Assembly: GCF_040744945.1 (NCBI RefSeq)
Contig: NZ_CP160453.1
Location: forward strand, 1,116,001-1,180,000
Source of the DNA: Saccharothrix sp. HUAS TT1
GTDB taxonomy: Bacteria; Actinomycetota; Actinomycetes; Mycobacteriales; Pseudonocardiaceae
Direction of reading: 5' to 3'
DNA: 64,000 bases
This document shows, piece after piece, positions 20,879 through 30,325 of the stretch. The notes under the pieces are model-generated. The model saw only the letters and a list, made by a program, of their open reading frames with translations, had not been told where the DNA came from and searched no databases. A program made the position numbers and the translations under genes. How positions within the stretch are numbered: the stretch's first letter is position 1; each line of letters opens with the position of its first letter.

Positions 20879-20912
20879 AGGGCGGGGCGCCCCGACCGGG
20901 ACGCCCCGCCCT
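20879..20912. terminator. Terminator after hppA
   Basis: Arms AGGGCGGGGCG (20879-20889) and CGCCCCGCCCT (20902-20912) form an 11-base-pair stem directly downstream of hppA. Confidence 0.75.
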
Positions 20913-20923
20913 AGTGCGGTCGA

Positions 20924-23227
20924 TCAGGCGGAGGTGGTGGCCTCCGCCGGGGTGTCCGCGATGGCCGTGCCGCGCCGCTTGGACACGACCACGGCCGCCA
21001 CGATGGCGATCACCGCGACGATCGCGATCGCGTACCGGATGCCCGCCGACTCGCCCGAGCCGACGGTGAACCCGACGATGGCGGGCGCGATCAGCACCGA
21101 GACCAGGTTCATCACCTTGATCAGCGGGTTGATGGCCGGACCGGCGGTGTCCTTGAACGGGTCGCCGACGGTGTCGCCGATGACGGTCGCGGCGTGGGCG
21201 TCGGAGCCCTTGCCGCCGTGGTTGCCGTCCTCGACCAGCTTCTTCGCGTTGTCCCAGGCGCCACCGGAGTTGGCCAGGAACACCGCCATCAGGGTGCCGG
21301 TGGCGATCGCGCCGGCCAGGTAGCCCGCCAGCGGGCCGACGCCGAGGCCGAAGCCGACCGCGATCGGGGCCAGCACCGCCAGCAGGCCGGGGGTGGCCAG
21401 CTCGCGCAGCGAGTCCTTCGTGCAGATGTCCACGACCCGGCCGTACTCCGGCTTGACCGTGCCGTCCATGATCCCGGGGTTCTCGCGGAACTGGCGGCGC
21501 ACCTCGAACACGATCGCGCCCGCCGCGCGGGTCACCGCGTTGACCGCGAGACCGGAGAACATGAACACCACGGCCGCGCCGATGATGACGCCGACCAGCA
21601 CGTTCGGGCTGAACACGACGTTGCTGAACGACACCGGCACGTCGGCGAGGCCGACCTGCACGTCCCGCAGCGCCTGTTCGATGGCGTCCTTGTAGGAGCC
21701 GAACAGCGCGGTCGCCGCCAGCACGGCGGTGGCGATCGCGATGCCCTTGGTGATGGCCTTGGTGGTGTTGCCCACCGCGTCCAGCTCGGTGAGGATCTGC
21801 GCGCCCTCGCCGTCGACGTCGCCGGACATCTCGGCGATGCCCTGCGCGTTGTCGGAGACCGGGCCGAAGGTGTCCATGGCCACGATGACGCCGACCGTGG
21901 TCAGCAGGCCGCAGCCGGCCAGCGCGACCGCGAACAGCGACACGACGACCGAGCCGGACAGCAGGAACGCGCCGTAGACCGCGCCGCCGATGACCAGCGC
22001 GGTGTAGACCGCCGACTCGAAGCCGACCGAGATGCCGGACAGGATGACGGTCGCCGCGCCGGTGAGCGAGGTGCGGCCGACCTCCTTGACGGGCTTGTGC
22101 TCGGTGCCGGTGTAGTAGCCGGTCAGCCACAGGATGACGCCCGCCAGCAGGATGCCGATGATCACCGCGATGGCGGCGATCCAGGCCGGGTTGCCGCTGG
22201 TGGCCGCGATCTCCTCGGTCACGCCCGCGAGGCCCGCGAACGAGCTGGGCAGGAAGAGGAACGCCGCGATCGTGCACAGCACCGCCGAGATGACCGCCGA
22301 GATGTAGAACGAGCGGTTGATCGCGGACAGGCCGTTCTCGCCGGTGCGCGCCCTGGTGATGTAGACGCCGATGACCGCGGTGATCACGCCGATCGCGGGG
22401 ACGATCAGCGGGAACAGCAGGCCCTTCGCGCCGAACGCGGCGGTGCCGAGGATCAGCGACGCCACCAGGGTGACGGCGTAGGACTCGAACAGGTCGGCCG
22501 CCATGCCGGCGCAGTCGCCGACGTTGTCGCCCACGTTGTCGGCGATGGTGGCGGCGTTGCGCGGGTCGTCCTCGGGGATGCCCTGCTCGACCTTGCCGAC
22601 CAGGTCCGCGCCGACGTCGGCGGCCTTGGTGAAGATGCCGCCGCCGACCCGCATGAACATGGCGAGCAGGGCCGCGCCGAAGCCGAAGCCCTCCAGCACC
22701 CTGGGCGCCTGGCCGACGTAGACGAACACGACCAGGGCCGCGCCGAACAGGCCGAGGCCGACGGTGAACATGCCGACCACGCCACCGGTGCGGAACGCGA
22801 TCCGCATGGCCTTCTCCCGGCCGCCGTTCTCCCTGGCCGCGGCGGCGACGCGCACGTTCGCGCGGGTCGACAGCCACATGCCGAGGTAGCCGATGATGGC
22901 GGAGAAGCCGGCGCCGACGAGGAAGAACAGCGACCTGCCGATCCGCTCCCCAATGTCCTCGGCGGGCAGCGCGAACAGCAGCACGAACACGATGACGACG
23001 AAGATGCCGAGCGTTCGGAACTGCCGGTTGAGGTAGGCCGCTGCGCCCTCTTGGACCGCCTTGGCGATGTCCTGCATCTTGGAGGTGCCCTGGCCCGCGG
23101 CCAGCACCTCCCGGAGCAGCACGTAGCCCACGGCCAGGGCAGCCAGGGCGACCACGGCGACCACGGCCACGAGGCCGCGATCACCTCCGGAGAGCTCTAG
23201 GCCCTCCGCGAGGAATTGCCGGGACAT
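20924..23227 (-). CDS. hppA: Membrane-bound proton-translocating pyrophosphatase
   Basis: This 767-residue, 16-helix membrane pump couples pyrophosphate hydrolysis to H+ export. The substrate-binding loops DVGADLVGKVE and DNVGDNVGDCAGMAADLFES, and the later DTVGDPFKDTAGP-like motif, are intact. GNTTKAITKG has Lys at the position that marks potassium-independent H+ pumps. ATG 23227 has AGGAGG at a good distance; the frame upstream to 23335 is not family sequence. Confidence 0.95.
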   Translation of the reverse strand: MSRQFLAEGLELSGGDRGLVAVVAVVALAALAVGYVLLREVLAAGQGTSKMQDIAKAVQEGAAAYLNRQFRTLGIFVVIVFVLLFALPAEDIGERIGRSLFFLVGAGFSAIIGYLGMWLSTRANVRVAAAARENGGREKAMRIAFRTGGVVGMFTVGLGLFGAALVVFVYVGQAPRVLEGFGFGAALLAMFMRVGGGIFTKAADVGADLVGKVEQGIPEDDPRNAATIADNVGDNVGDCAGMAADLFESYAVTLVASLILGTAAFGAKGLLFPLIVPAIGVITAVIGVYITRARTGENGLSAINRSFYISAVISAVLCTIAAFLFLPSSFAGLAGVTEEIAATSGNPAWIAAIAVIIGILLAGVILWLTGYYTGTEHKPVKEVGRTSLTGAATVILSGISVGFESAVYTALVIGGAVYGAFLLSGSVVVSLFAVALAGCGLLTTVGVIVAMDTFGPVSDNAQGIAEMSGDVDGEGAQILTELDAVGNTTKAITKGIAIATAVLAATALFGSYKDAIEQALRDVQVGLADVPVSFSNVVFSPNVLVGVIIGAAVVFMFSGLAVNAVTRAAGAIVFEVRRQFRENPGIMDGTVKPEYGRVVDICTKDSLRELATPGLLAVLAPIAVGFGLGVGPLAGYLAGAIATGTLMAVFLANSGGAWDNAKKLVEDGNHGGKGSDAHAATVIGDTVGDPFKDTAGPAINPLIKVMNLVSVLIAPAIVGFTVGSGESAGIRYAIAIVAVIAIVAAVVVSKRRGTAIADTPAEATTSA

Positions 23228-23462
23228 CCGTCCTCCTGGTGAGTTTTCCAAGCCCAATGTCAGGGCCACCCCGCTGCTGTGAGGCGGGTCACTCACGCGA
23301 CTGTCAGCCCCGACACAACGTGATGCACCCCTCATTGGATGCGATGTCGGCGGAGTCTATTCATAGTCCGCAAGTAGGCAACGACGAGTCCCGATCCGTA
23401 CACACACCGTTATCCGCACAGGCAGGGTCCGGAAGTCGGCCGGGTGTGCGAAGCTGCGCCAC

Positions 23463-25841
23463 GTGGCGAACCAGGGACGTCGTTTGCTGGACCGCGTCCT
23501 CGCCGGTGTCCCGGCGGGCGAATCCCCGTTGACGCACACCGAGAACCAGCCGCCGCGACCTGCGCAACCAGTGCCGTGGCCGTCGTGGGCGCCGTCCGCG
23601 CTGGTGTCGTCGCTGGTGGAGCGCGGGGTCGCGGAGCCGTGGCGGCACCAGGCCGAAGCGGCGGAGCTGGCGTGGTCCGGATCACACGTAGTCGTGGCTA
23701 CGGGTACCGCTTCGGGTAAATCGCTGGCGTACCAATTGCCGGTCCTGAGCGCGTTGACAGTTGATCCGAGGGCAACAGCTCTGTACCTCTCGCCGACCAA
23801 GGCGCTGGGCGCGGACCAGTTGAGGTCGGTGACCGGTTTGGCGGTGCCCGGTGTGCGCGCGGCGTCGTTCGACGGCGACACCCCGGTGGCGGAGCGGGAT
23901 TGGGTGCGGGCGCACGCCAACTGGGTGTTCAGCAATCCGGACATGCTGCACCGGGGCGTGCTGCCCCACCACGCCCGGTGGATCCGGTTCCTGCGCCGGC
24001 TGTCGTACGTGGTGGTCGACGAGTGCCACACCTACCGGGGTGTTTTCGGCTCGCACGTGGCGCTGCTGCTGCGGCGGCTGCGGCGGGTCGCCCAGCGGTA
24101 CGGCGCGGACCCGGTGTTCGTGCTGGCGTCGGCGACGGTGGCCGACCCGGCGGCGTCGGCGTCGGCGCTGCTCGGCGCGGACGTGGCGGCGGTGACGGAG
24201 GACGGCTCGCCGCGCGCCGGGCGGACGGTGGCGCTGTGGGAGCCGCCGCTGCTGGACGAGCTGGAGGGCGAGAACGGCGCGCCGGTGCGGCGCTCGGCGG
24301 GCGCGGAGACGGCCCGCATCCTGGCCGACCTGGTGGTGGAGGGCGCGCGGTCGCTGGCGTTCGTGCGGTCGCGGGTGGGCGCGGAGCTGACCGCGCTGGG
24401 CGCGCGGCGGGTGCTGTCGGAGGTCGAGCCGGCGCTGGCCGGGCGGGTGGCCGCCTACCGCGGCGGGTACCTGCCGGAGGAGCGGCGGGCGCTGGAGCGG
24501 GCGGTGTCGTCGGGCGAGCTGCTGGGCGTGGCGACGACGAACGCGCTGGAGCTGGGCGTCGACATCGTCGGGCTGGACGCGGTGGTGGTGGCCGGGTTCC
24601 CGGGAACGTTGGCGTCGTTCTGGCAGCAGGCCGGGCGGGCGGGGCGGACCGGGGACACCGACGCCCTGGTGGTGTTCGTGGCGCGGGACGACCCGTTGGA
24701 CACCTACCTGGTGCACAACCCGTCGGCGGTGCTGGACAAGCCGGTCGAGGCGACCGTGCTGGACCCGGCGAACCCGTACGTGCTGGAGCCGCAGCTGGCC
24801 TGCGCGGCGGCCGAGCTGCCGCTGACGCCGGAGTCGCTGGCGTCGTTCGGCGGTGACGCGGCGCTGGCGGTGGTGGAGGACATGGTGGCGCGCCGGGTGC
24901 TGCGGCGGCGGCCGAACGGGTGGTACTGGACGTCGCACGACCGGCCGCACGGCGAGGTGGACATCCGCAGGTCCGGCGGCGAGCAGGTCGTGGTGGTGGA
25001 GGCCGACTCGGGGCGGATGCTCGGTACGGTGGACCACGCGTCGGCGTGCTGGCAGGTCCACTCCGGAGCGGTCTACCTGCACCAGGGCGAGTCGTACGTG
25101 GTGGACGAGCTGGACCTGGAGAGCGGGCTCGCGCTGGTGCACTCGGAGAAGCCGGACTGGACGACGACCGCGCGGGACACCAAGGACATCTCGGTGGTGC
25201 GGGTGCTGGAGCAGCGCGCGTTCGACGGGGTGGCGGTGTGCCTGGGCGAGGTCGAGGTGACGTCGCAGGTCGTCGGCTACCTGCGGAAGCTGTCGTCCGG
25301 GCAGGTGGTCGACGCGGTGCCGCTGTCGATGCCCGCGCAGACGCTGGTGACGCGGGCGGTCTGGTACACGGTGTCGGCGGAGTTGCTGGGCAGTGCGCCG
25401 GGGGGCGCCGGTCTGGCTCCGGCGCGCGTCCCCGGCGCACTGCACGCCGCCGAACACGCGGCGATCGGCCTGCTACCGCTCTTCGCGACCTGTGACCGGT
25501 GGGACATCGGCGGCGTCTCGACCGCGCTGCACCAGGACACCGGGGAGGCGACGGTGTTCGTGCACGACGGTCATCCCGGGGGAGCCGGGTTCGCCGACCG
25601 CGGGTTCAACGCGGTCGTCCCTTGGTTGGTCGCTACTCGGGAGGCCATCGCGGCTTGCGCGTGTCCGGCCGGGTGCCCGTCCTGCGTGCAGTCGCCGAAG
25701 TGCGGGAACGGCAACGATCCGCTGGACAAGGCGGGCGGTGTGGCCGTGCTGGACGTCGTGCTCGGGGTGGTCGGGGAGAGACGCCACGACGTCCGGCACG
25801 GCCACGTCGGTCACGACCGGTCGGCGGCGACCAGGCCGTAG
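23463..25841 (+). CDS. DECH-box superfamily 2 helicase with DUF1998 zinc cluster (MrfA/YprA-like)
   Basis: The 792-residue ATP-dependent helicase contains Walker A GTASGKS (81-87), DECH in VVVDECHTYRG (near 190), SATVAD for motif III, TTNALELGVDI and QQAGRAGR for motifs V and VI. The C-terminal DUF1998 region ends with a four-cysteine cluster CACPAGCPSCVQSPKC, as in the B. subtilis MrfA DNA-repair helicase. In actinobacteria this gene regularly marks the border of the Tad pilus cluster. It starts with GTG 23463 and overlaps the convergent prim-pol gene by 31 bases. Confidence 0.92.
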   Translation: MANQGRRLLDRVLAGVPAGESPLTHTENQPPRPAQPVPWPSWAPSALVSSLVERGVAEPWRHQAEAAELAWSGSHVVVATGTASGKSLAYQLPVLSALTVDPRATALYLSPTKALGADQLRSVTGLAVPGVRAASFDGDTPVAERDWVRAHANWVFSNPDMLHRGVLPHHARWIRFLRRLSYVVVDECHTYRGVFGSHVALLLRRLRRVAQRYGADPVFVLASATVADPAASASALLGADVAAVTEDGSPRAGRTVALWEPPLLDELEGENGAPVRRSAGAETARILADLVVEGARSLAFVRSRVGAELTALGARRVLSEVEPALAGRVAAYRGGYLPEERRALERAVSSGELLGVATTNALELGVDIVGLDAVVVAGFPGTLASFWQQAGRAGRTGDTDALVVFVARDDPLDTYLVHNPSAVLDKPVEATVLDPANPYVLEPQLACAAAELPLTPESLASFGGDAALAVVEDMVARRVLRRRPNGWYWTSHDRPHGEVDIRRSGGEQVVVVEADSGRMLGTVDHASACWQVHSGAVYLHQGESYVVDELDLESGLALVHSEKPDWTTTARDTKDISVVRVLEQRAFDGVAVCLGEVEVTSQVVGYLRKLSSGQVVDAVPLSMPAQTLVTRAVWYTVSAELLGSAPGGAGLAPARVPGALHAAEHAAIGLLPLFATCDRWDIGGVSTALHQDTGEATVFVHDGHPGGAGFADRGFNAVVPWLVATREAIAACACPAGCPSCVQSPKCGNGNDPLDKAGGVAVLDVVLGVVGERRHDVRHGHVGHDRSAATRP

Positions 25842-26422
25842 TCGGAGGTGCGGTCGGCGGCGAGCACCAGGGCTTCGCGCACCACGTCCGCGTGCGGGAG
25901 CTGCCACGCGCAGATCTGCGGCTTGACCCGCCAGTGCACGACGCCGACCTGGCACGGGCTCGGCGGCAGCGAGACGTACTCGCCCTTGCCGTAGTGCCGG
26001 ACCTCGGCGTCGGCGACCATCCCGCCGCCGGAGGCGACCAGGAACATCCAGCGGCCCTGCGGGGTCGCCACGATCGGGACGGGCACGCCGGTGGCGCGCA
26101 GCGCGACCGCGGCCCGGCGGCCGAGCTCGGCGTCGACCTCGATGGCGTCCACGCCGTGGCCGGTGGCCAGCAGGATGCTGTAGGAGTGGCCGGTCCACCA
26201 GGTGGCGACCTGCTCCGCCTTGGTGCCGATGCGCTCCTGCCAGTCGGCGTGGACCGGCACCGGGCCGTGGTCCTCGACGCCGTCGACGCCCTCGCGCCCG
26301 GCCCACTGGTCGCCCGCCGGATAGGTGCCCGGCAGCACAGGCCACCCGTGCCACGCGAGGTTGACCGCCTCTGCGCGCAGCTCGATGCGGAAGGCCCCGC
26401 GCCAGCTATCCGACCACTCCAT
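25811..26422 (-). CDS. Bifunctional primase/polymerase N-terminal domain (prim-pol) protein
   Basis: The 203-residue product is similar to the archaeo-eukaryotic prim-pol N-terminal domain found alone in actinobacteria. AIEVDAELG provides the acidic DxE-like pair, followed by VPIVATPQGRWMFLV. It contains no helicase part. Whether it primes DNA synthesis is unknown. ATG 26422 follows AGGAGG by about 12 bases. It lies beside the DECH helicase as in other actinobacteria. Confidence 0.75.
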   Translation of the reverse strand: MEWSDSWRGAFRIELRAEAVNLAWHGWPVLPGTYPAGDQWAGREGVDGVEDHGPVPVHADWQERIGTKAEQVATWWTGHSYSILLATGHGVDAIEVDAELGRRAAVALRATGVPVPIVATPQGRWMFLVASGGGMVADAEVRHYGKGEYVSLPPSPCQVGVVHWRVKPQICAWQLPHADVVREALVLAADRTSDYGLVAADRS

Positions 26423-26690
26423 CTTTCGTTCGCCTCCTGCGCTGCCGTTCACGACAGCGTGTCGCGTGGTGTTCGACACCGTGTCGGTGCCACCACTTGA
26501 ACTAACGCCATGACCGGTGGTTTTGGTAACCGCGAGTCGACAACTGGTCGTTGTGGCACGGCCAACGCGACGGGCGAGGGCGGCCGACCGAACGCCGCCG
26601 AGCTCGCCCATCCACCACCAAGCCGCGGATCTGCGGTCGTGTGAGTCCGCTCACCGCCACTGGACGACCGTTCGTCGCGAGGAGTAGGGG
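26423..26690. other. Intergenic stretch without a gene
   Basis: No coding frame is convincing. A small inverted repeat GTGTCG (near 26459) / CGACAC (near 26475) lies upstream of the prim-pol gene. Confidence 0.5.
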
Positions 26691-27041
26691 TCACGGTTCG
26701 GCCGGACCGGCACGCGCCTGCGCGCTGAGCGCGCCGAACACCCCCGCCTCGCCGGAGACCCGCACGGTCACCTCCCAGCCCTCCACCAGGCACGCGGCCA
26801 ACCGCCCACCCATCCGCTCAACCACCCACCCAGCCCGCGCGCAGGCCTCCGACACCCCGCCACTCAACTGCCCAGCCGCCGCCAACGCCCCCAAATCCGC
26901 CGCCGCACCCAACCGGTGCCTGTCCACCACCACCTCCCCTACTCGAACCCCGACCACCACGAGCCCGAACCACACCGCCACGACCACGACCGCGACGACA
27001 GAGGCCGACCCCCGGTCACCCAGCCGACCCATCCCACCCAT
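26691..27041 (-). CDS. TadE-like pilus-locus protein (Rv3654c type)
   Basis: The 116-residue product starts MGGMGRLGDRGSASVVAVVV: a short leader with DRGSAS followed by one hydrophobic helix, then GAAADLGALAAAGQL, the hallmark of Flp/Tad minor pilins of the helicase-secretion neighbourhood. The frame continues upstream only through the low-complexity tract, so ATG 27041 (AGGTGG upstream; ATG 27032 also possible) is preferred. Confidence 0.8.
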   Translation of the reverse strand: MGGMGRLGDRGSASVVAVVVVAVWFGLVVVGVRVGEVVVDRHRLGAAADLGALAAAGQLSGGVSEACARAGWVVERMGGRLAACLVEGWEVTVRVSGEAGVFGALSAQARAGPAEP

Positions 27042-27749
27042 CAGCCACCTCCCACTCCCCCACTCGACCACTGCTCCACCCCACCTCCCACTCCTCCGCC
27101 ACCCCACCGCCTCGCTCCACCGCCCCGCTCGACCACCCGCTCCACCCCGCCTCCCCACGCCACCTCCAGCGCACCTCCTCGCTCCACCTCCCTGCACCAC
27201 CTCATCGCTCACCGCCCCGCACCACCTCCAGTTCGCCTCCCGTCACACCTCCAACCCACTCCACTCCACCGCCTCGCCCTACCGCCCCGCTCCGCCCCCG
27301 CCGCCTCCCTGCCCCGCTACCCGCCTCCCGCTGCCCCGCTGCTCGCGCCGGCAGCGCGCGCATGCAATCCGCCAGCCGCTCCACCCCGCCCCCAGCCTCG
27401 TCCCACCGCCTTCACGCCCTGCCCCACCGCTTCCATGCCCTGCTCCGCCTCCCTGCTCCGCTCCCGCTGTCCTGCCCCGCCGCCTCTGCTCTGCTCTGCT
27501 CCCGCTGCCCTGCCGGCGCCTCTGCTTCGCCTCCCACCTCCCTGCCTCACCTCCCGCCTCCCGCCTCCCGCTGCCCGCCTCTCGCTGCCCGCTGCCCGCT
27601 GCCCGCGCCGTGCGCATGCAGTCCGCCGACCGCCCCACCCGCCCCTCGTTCCACCTGCCGCCCTCTCCCGCCGCCCCGTGCAGGCAGCGCGCGCCTCCAA
27701 TCCGCCTCCCCGCTCCAACTCCCGTGCCGGGCCCGCGACCCGACCCACA
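27042..27749. repeat. 700-base pyrimidine-rich low-complexity tract between two TadE genes
   Basis: The plus strand is almost purine-free over long stretches (units such as CTCCACCCC, CCTCCCGCTGCCC) with degenerate repeats. Near 27352 and 27604 two copies of a segment containing GCGCATGCA(A/G)TCCGCC occur. All six frames stay open because of the composition, so the long frames here are not evidence of genes. The two flanking pilin genes are normally adjacent. Confidence 0.8.
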
Positions 27750-28094
27750 TCACCCGTCAGCCACTCCCGGCTCCAGCACTGCGTAGGCGCGTGCCCGCAG
27801 TTCGACGCCCAGCCGCTCGACCGTCACCTCCACCCGAGCCGTGTCCCCCTCCCGCCGAACCGCCCACCGGGCGCCCCGCGGCGCCACCTGCTCGACCACG
27901 CCCGCCACCCGCCCCTCGTCCCCGCGAGCGACCAACCGCGCCGCCTCCCGAGCCGCGTCGGTGCACCGGAGTTGGCCGACGACCGCCATCACGGCCGACA
28001 CGCCGAGCACCAGGACGACGACCAACCCGCACACCGCCACCGCCGCCTCGACCGTCACCCCGCCCCGGTCGTCACCGAGCGCGGCCCGCTTCAC
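27750..28094 (-). CDS. TadE-family type IV pilus minor pilin
   Basis: The 114-residue product begins GDDRGGVTVEAAVAVCGLVV, the prepilin-like G/TVEAA boundary with a hydrophobic helix, then CTDAAREAARLVARGD, typical of TadE proteins in actinobacterial Flp pilus loci. GTG 28094 overlaps the stop of the upstream DUF4244 fragment as GTGA, showing operon coupling before the gene was interrupted. Confidence 0.88.
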   Translation of the reverse strand: MKRAALGDDRGGVTVEAAVAVCGLVVVLVLGVSAVMAVVGQLRCTDAAREAARLVARGDEGRVAGVVEQVAPRGARWAVRREGDTARVEVTVERLGVELRARAYAVLEPGVADG

Positions 28095-28216
28095 CAGTCC
28101 ACCGTGAAAGCCCGCAGCAGCAGCCCTCGCAGCAGCCCTTCCACCCAGTCGCCGTTCAACAGCGAGAGCAGCACCAGGGCGAGCGCGGCGGCGGCCAGCG
28201 TGCCGATCGCGTACTC
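28091..28216 (-). pseudogene. DUF4244 Flp-pilin-like gene, 5' end removed by island insertion
   Basis: Reading from 28216 the minus strand encodes EYAIGTLAAAALALVLLSLL and continues to FTVDW then TGA at 28093-28091. EYAIGTLAAAA is the hallmark helix of DUF4244 pilins (usually preceded by STA). The upstream codons read EFD and then mobile-element sequence, with no start, so the first half of the gene is missing. It should be found at the far end of the island. Confidence 0.8.
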
Positions 28217-28231
28217 GTCAAATTCCTATGC

Positions 28232-28259
28232 ATCCTTTACAATAAGTAATGTAAAGGAT
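28232..28259. promoter_or_regulatory. Inverted repeat at the island end, upstream of the recombinase
   Basis: ATCCTTTACA (28232-28241) and TGTAAAGGAT (28250-28259) are exact inverted arms with an 8-base loop, 10 bases before the serine recombinase start and within 20 bases of the insertion junction. It may be part of the attachment site or a binding site controlling the recombinase. TACAAT at 28238-28243 could be its -10. Confidence 0.5.
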
Positions 28260-28269
28260 ACGCAGCGTA

Positions 28270-29880
28270 ATGAAAGACTCATTGAAGGGACAACTAGCTT
28301 ACGCCTACGAGCGGATCAGCGATGACCGCGAGGGTAAGGAACTTGGCGTTAAGCGCCAAGATGAAGACATCGACAAGCTGGCCGAATATCTCGGCGTGAC
28401 GCTGGTCAGAAAGTTCGTGGACAACGACCTGTCTGCCAGCACGAACACGGACGAGCACCGACCGAACTACGAAGAGATGATGGGCCTCCTCGAAACCGGC
28501 CCGATCAAGATCGTGCTCAGCTACACGACGAGCCGTCTTACTCGCAAACCGGAAGAGAGTGAACAGCAAATTAAGCTGGCTCGCCGCCATGGCATTCAGT
28601 TCTACTACGTTCGCGGGCAGTTCCTTGATCTCCAGGTAGCCGCCAATCGGCGCATGGCTCGTTATCAAGCCGCCAATGACGCGGGCGAAGCCGAGGAGCT
28701 ACAGGAGCGCGTTCTTCGTAAAAAGTTGCAAGATGCCCGCGAGGGTAAGACGGGCGGCGGGCGACGCCTCTACGGGTACGGCAAGACCATTGGACACAAC
28801 CCTGCGACAGGCAAAGACATCTGCGACCCGTACCAGGTGCGCGAGCACGAGATCGCTGCGCTTCAGGAAGGCAAGCGCCGGACGCTGGCCGGAGAAAGCC
28901 AGTTCGACATCATTAGGGACTGGAACCGGCGCGGTATCACGAGGGCGCTAGGCGGCCCGTGGAGCGTTGGCCCGTTCAAGCGGACACTGCTCAACGAGAG
29001 CTACGTTAAATTCGACCCAATCGGCCACCCGACGGACTGCCCTTGCTTGCAGAACCCAGAGACTGGCGCTACCCGCATTCACCACAACGAACGCCACCGC
29101 GCGAGGTGGCCGTATGTCTTCACTCGGGCCGAACATGACGCGCTCACTGCAATGTTCAACGGTCGCAATAAGCTCTGGTACAGCCCGGGACGCCTTAAGA
29201 GCCGTACCTACCTTTTGACCGGCATCGTTTACTGTGGCGGTACGTGGCGGGACACCGAGCGTGAAGGGCATGTGTGCGGCGGCGAGATGTTCGGCCAAGG
29301 CAAGACATACACGAAGCGTGACGGCAGCGTTGTCCGCCAGCGCCGCTATGCCTGCAAGAAGTGGGATCGCCACGGCTTCCGCGTCGGCTGCTGCACCGTT
29401 TTCCGGATCGCGGACGCGGTCGAGCAGTTCGTGAGCGAGCAGGTTCTGTACCGCTTCGACTCGCCGGAAGTAGCAAGAGCGCTTGCGCCTGCCGACAACG
29501 AAGAGCGCATGACAGCGATCATCCAAGAGCTGGCCGAGCTTCAGGCGCGCCGCGAAGTGCTTGCGGCGGAGTACGCGGCCGGTGAGCACGATAAAGACGA
29601 TTACCGGGTGATGGTGGCGCTGATCAAAGAGAAGCTTGCGCTCGCAGAGACCGAGAAGAAGCAACTGCTCAGTGCCAAAGCCAAGAGCCTCGCCGTCCCG
29701 ACTGACGGCGGTCTACGAGAGGTTTGGGAGACCGCCAGCATGGAGTGGCGAGCCAGTGTCATTAGGCTGGTGGTCGAGAAGGTGGTAATCCATCCTGGGC
29801 GGACGGGAGCGAAGCGGTGGCCGGATAAGAACGGCTGGTACTTCGACCCAGAGCTGATTGAGATCGTCTGGCTGCACTGA
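28270..29880 (+). CDS. Large serine recombinase (integrase)
   Basis: The 536-residue site-specific recombinase has its catalytic serine at S17 in YERIS, followed by GVKRQDEDI and ASTNTDEHRP of the resolvase fold, then a recombinase domain (LQDAREGKTGGGRRLYGYG). A zinc-ribbon region follows with Cys pairs in VYCGG, HVCGG, YACKK and GCC, and a coiled-coil segment lies near residue 420-460. It lies at the extreme left end of the island, facing inward, and is probably what inserted the element into the DUF4244 gene. Codon use is markedly less GC-biased than in the core genes. Confidence 0.95.
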   Translation: MKDSLKGQLAYAYERISDDREGKELGVKRQDEDIDKLAEYLGVTLVRKFVDNDLSASTNTDEHRPNYEEMMGLLETGPIKIVLSYTTSRLTRKPEESEQQIKLARRHGIQFYYVRGQFLDLQVAANRRMARYQAANDAGEAEELQERVLRKKLQDAREGKTGGGRRLYGYGKTIGHNPATGKDICDPYQVREHEIAALQEGKRRTLAGESQFDIIRDWNRRGITRALGGPWSVGPFKRTLLNESYVKFDPIGHPTDCPCLQNPETGATRIHHNERHRARWPYVFTRAEHDALTAMFNGRNKLWYSPGRLKSRTYLLTGIVYCGGTWRDTEREGHVCGGEMFGQGKTYTKRDGSVVRQRRYACKKWDRHGFRVGCCTVFRIADAVEQFVSEQVLYRFDSPEVARALAPADNEERMTAIIQELAELQARREVLAAEYAAGEHDKDDYRVMVALIKEKLALAETEKKQLLSAKAKSLAVPTDGGLREVWETASMEWRASVIRLVVEKVVIHPGRTGAKRWPDKNGWYFDPELIEIVWLH

Positions 29881-29906
29881 CGAGCAGCCGAAGCTTGGCG
29901 ATCACG

Positions 29907-29937
29907 GCGGCGTCCTGCACTTTTAGCGGGACGCCGC
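29907..29937. terminator. Terminator after the serine recombinase
   Basis: GCGGCGTCC (29907-29915) pairs with GGACGCCGC (29929-29937), 26 bases after the recombinase stop. Confidence 0.65.
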
Positions 29938-30004
29938 TGGCCCGGGTGGAGTGTTGAACCGAAGAAGCAGGACCCACATCATTCGCTGAACCAGGCCCAC
30001 GCAT

Positions 30005-30277
30005 CTACCGCTCTCCACCGTTGCGGGAGGATTGCGCTATCACTCCTGTTATTCTGCCCCAAATACGTCCCGAGTCCCCCTGGCCATTAATATACAGCCT
30101 TGCCAGATAAACCACTTCGGCGAAATCGGCTGAGCCAAGTTCATCCGAATCCTCGTTGCTATTTGACATATTCAAGATCTTTACGCAGATTTCAGCCGGG
30201 CTCACATCATGATGGATATCCCAAGATATAATATCCCAGTTAGAAAGCGGTGAATGGTCTTCGAATGAATCGTTCAT
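30005..30277 (-). CDS. Acidic hypothetical protein
   Basis: The 90-residue product is acidic (NSNEDSDELGSADFAEV) and AT-richer than its neighbours. No domain is recognised. It lies 48 bases downstream of another hypothetical gene on the same strand. The acidic small partner behind a basic gene could be an antidote or immunity protein, but that is only a guess. Confidence 0.5.
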   Translation of the reverse strand: MNDSFEDHSPLSNWDIISWDIHHDVSPAEICVKILNMSNSNEDSDELGSADFAEVVYLARLYINGQGDSGRIWGRITGVIAQSSRNGGER

Positions 30278-30325
30278 ACAATATTTATATTAACAGAAGA
30301 TAAATGAACAGGCCATCGCCAAGGG

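Noticed and set aside
27202..27748. Several long Arg/Gly/Ala-rich or Pro/Cys-rich reading frames on both strands.
   Set aside because: They exist because the tract is almost pyrimidine-only on one strand; no start signals, domains or normal codon bias support them.
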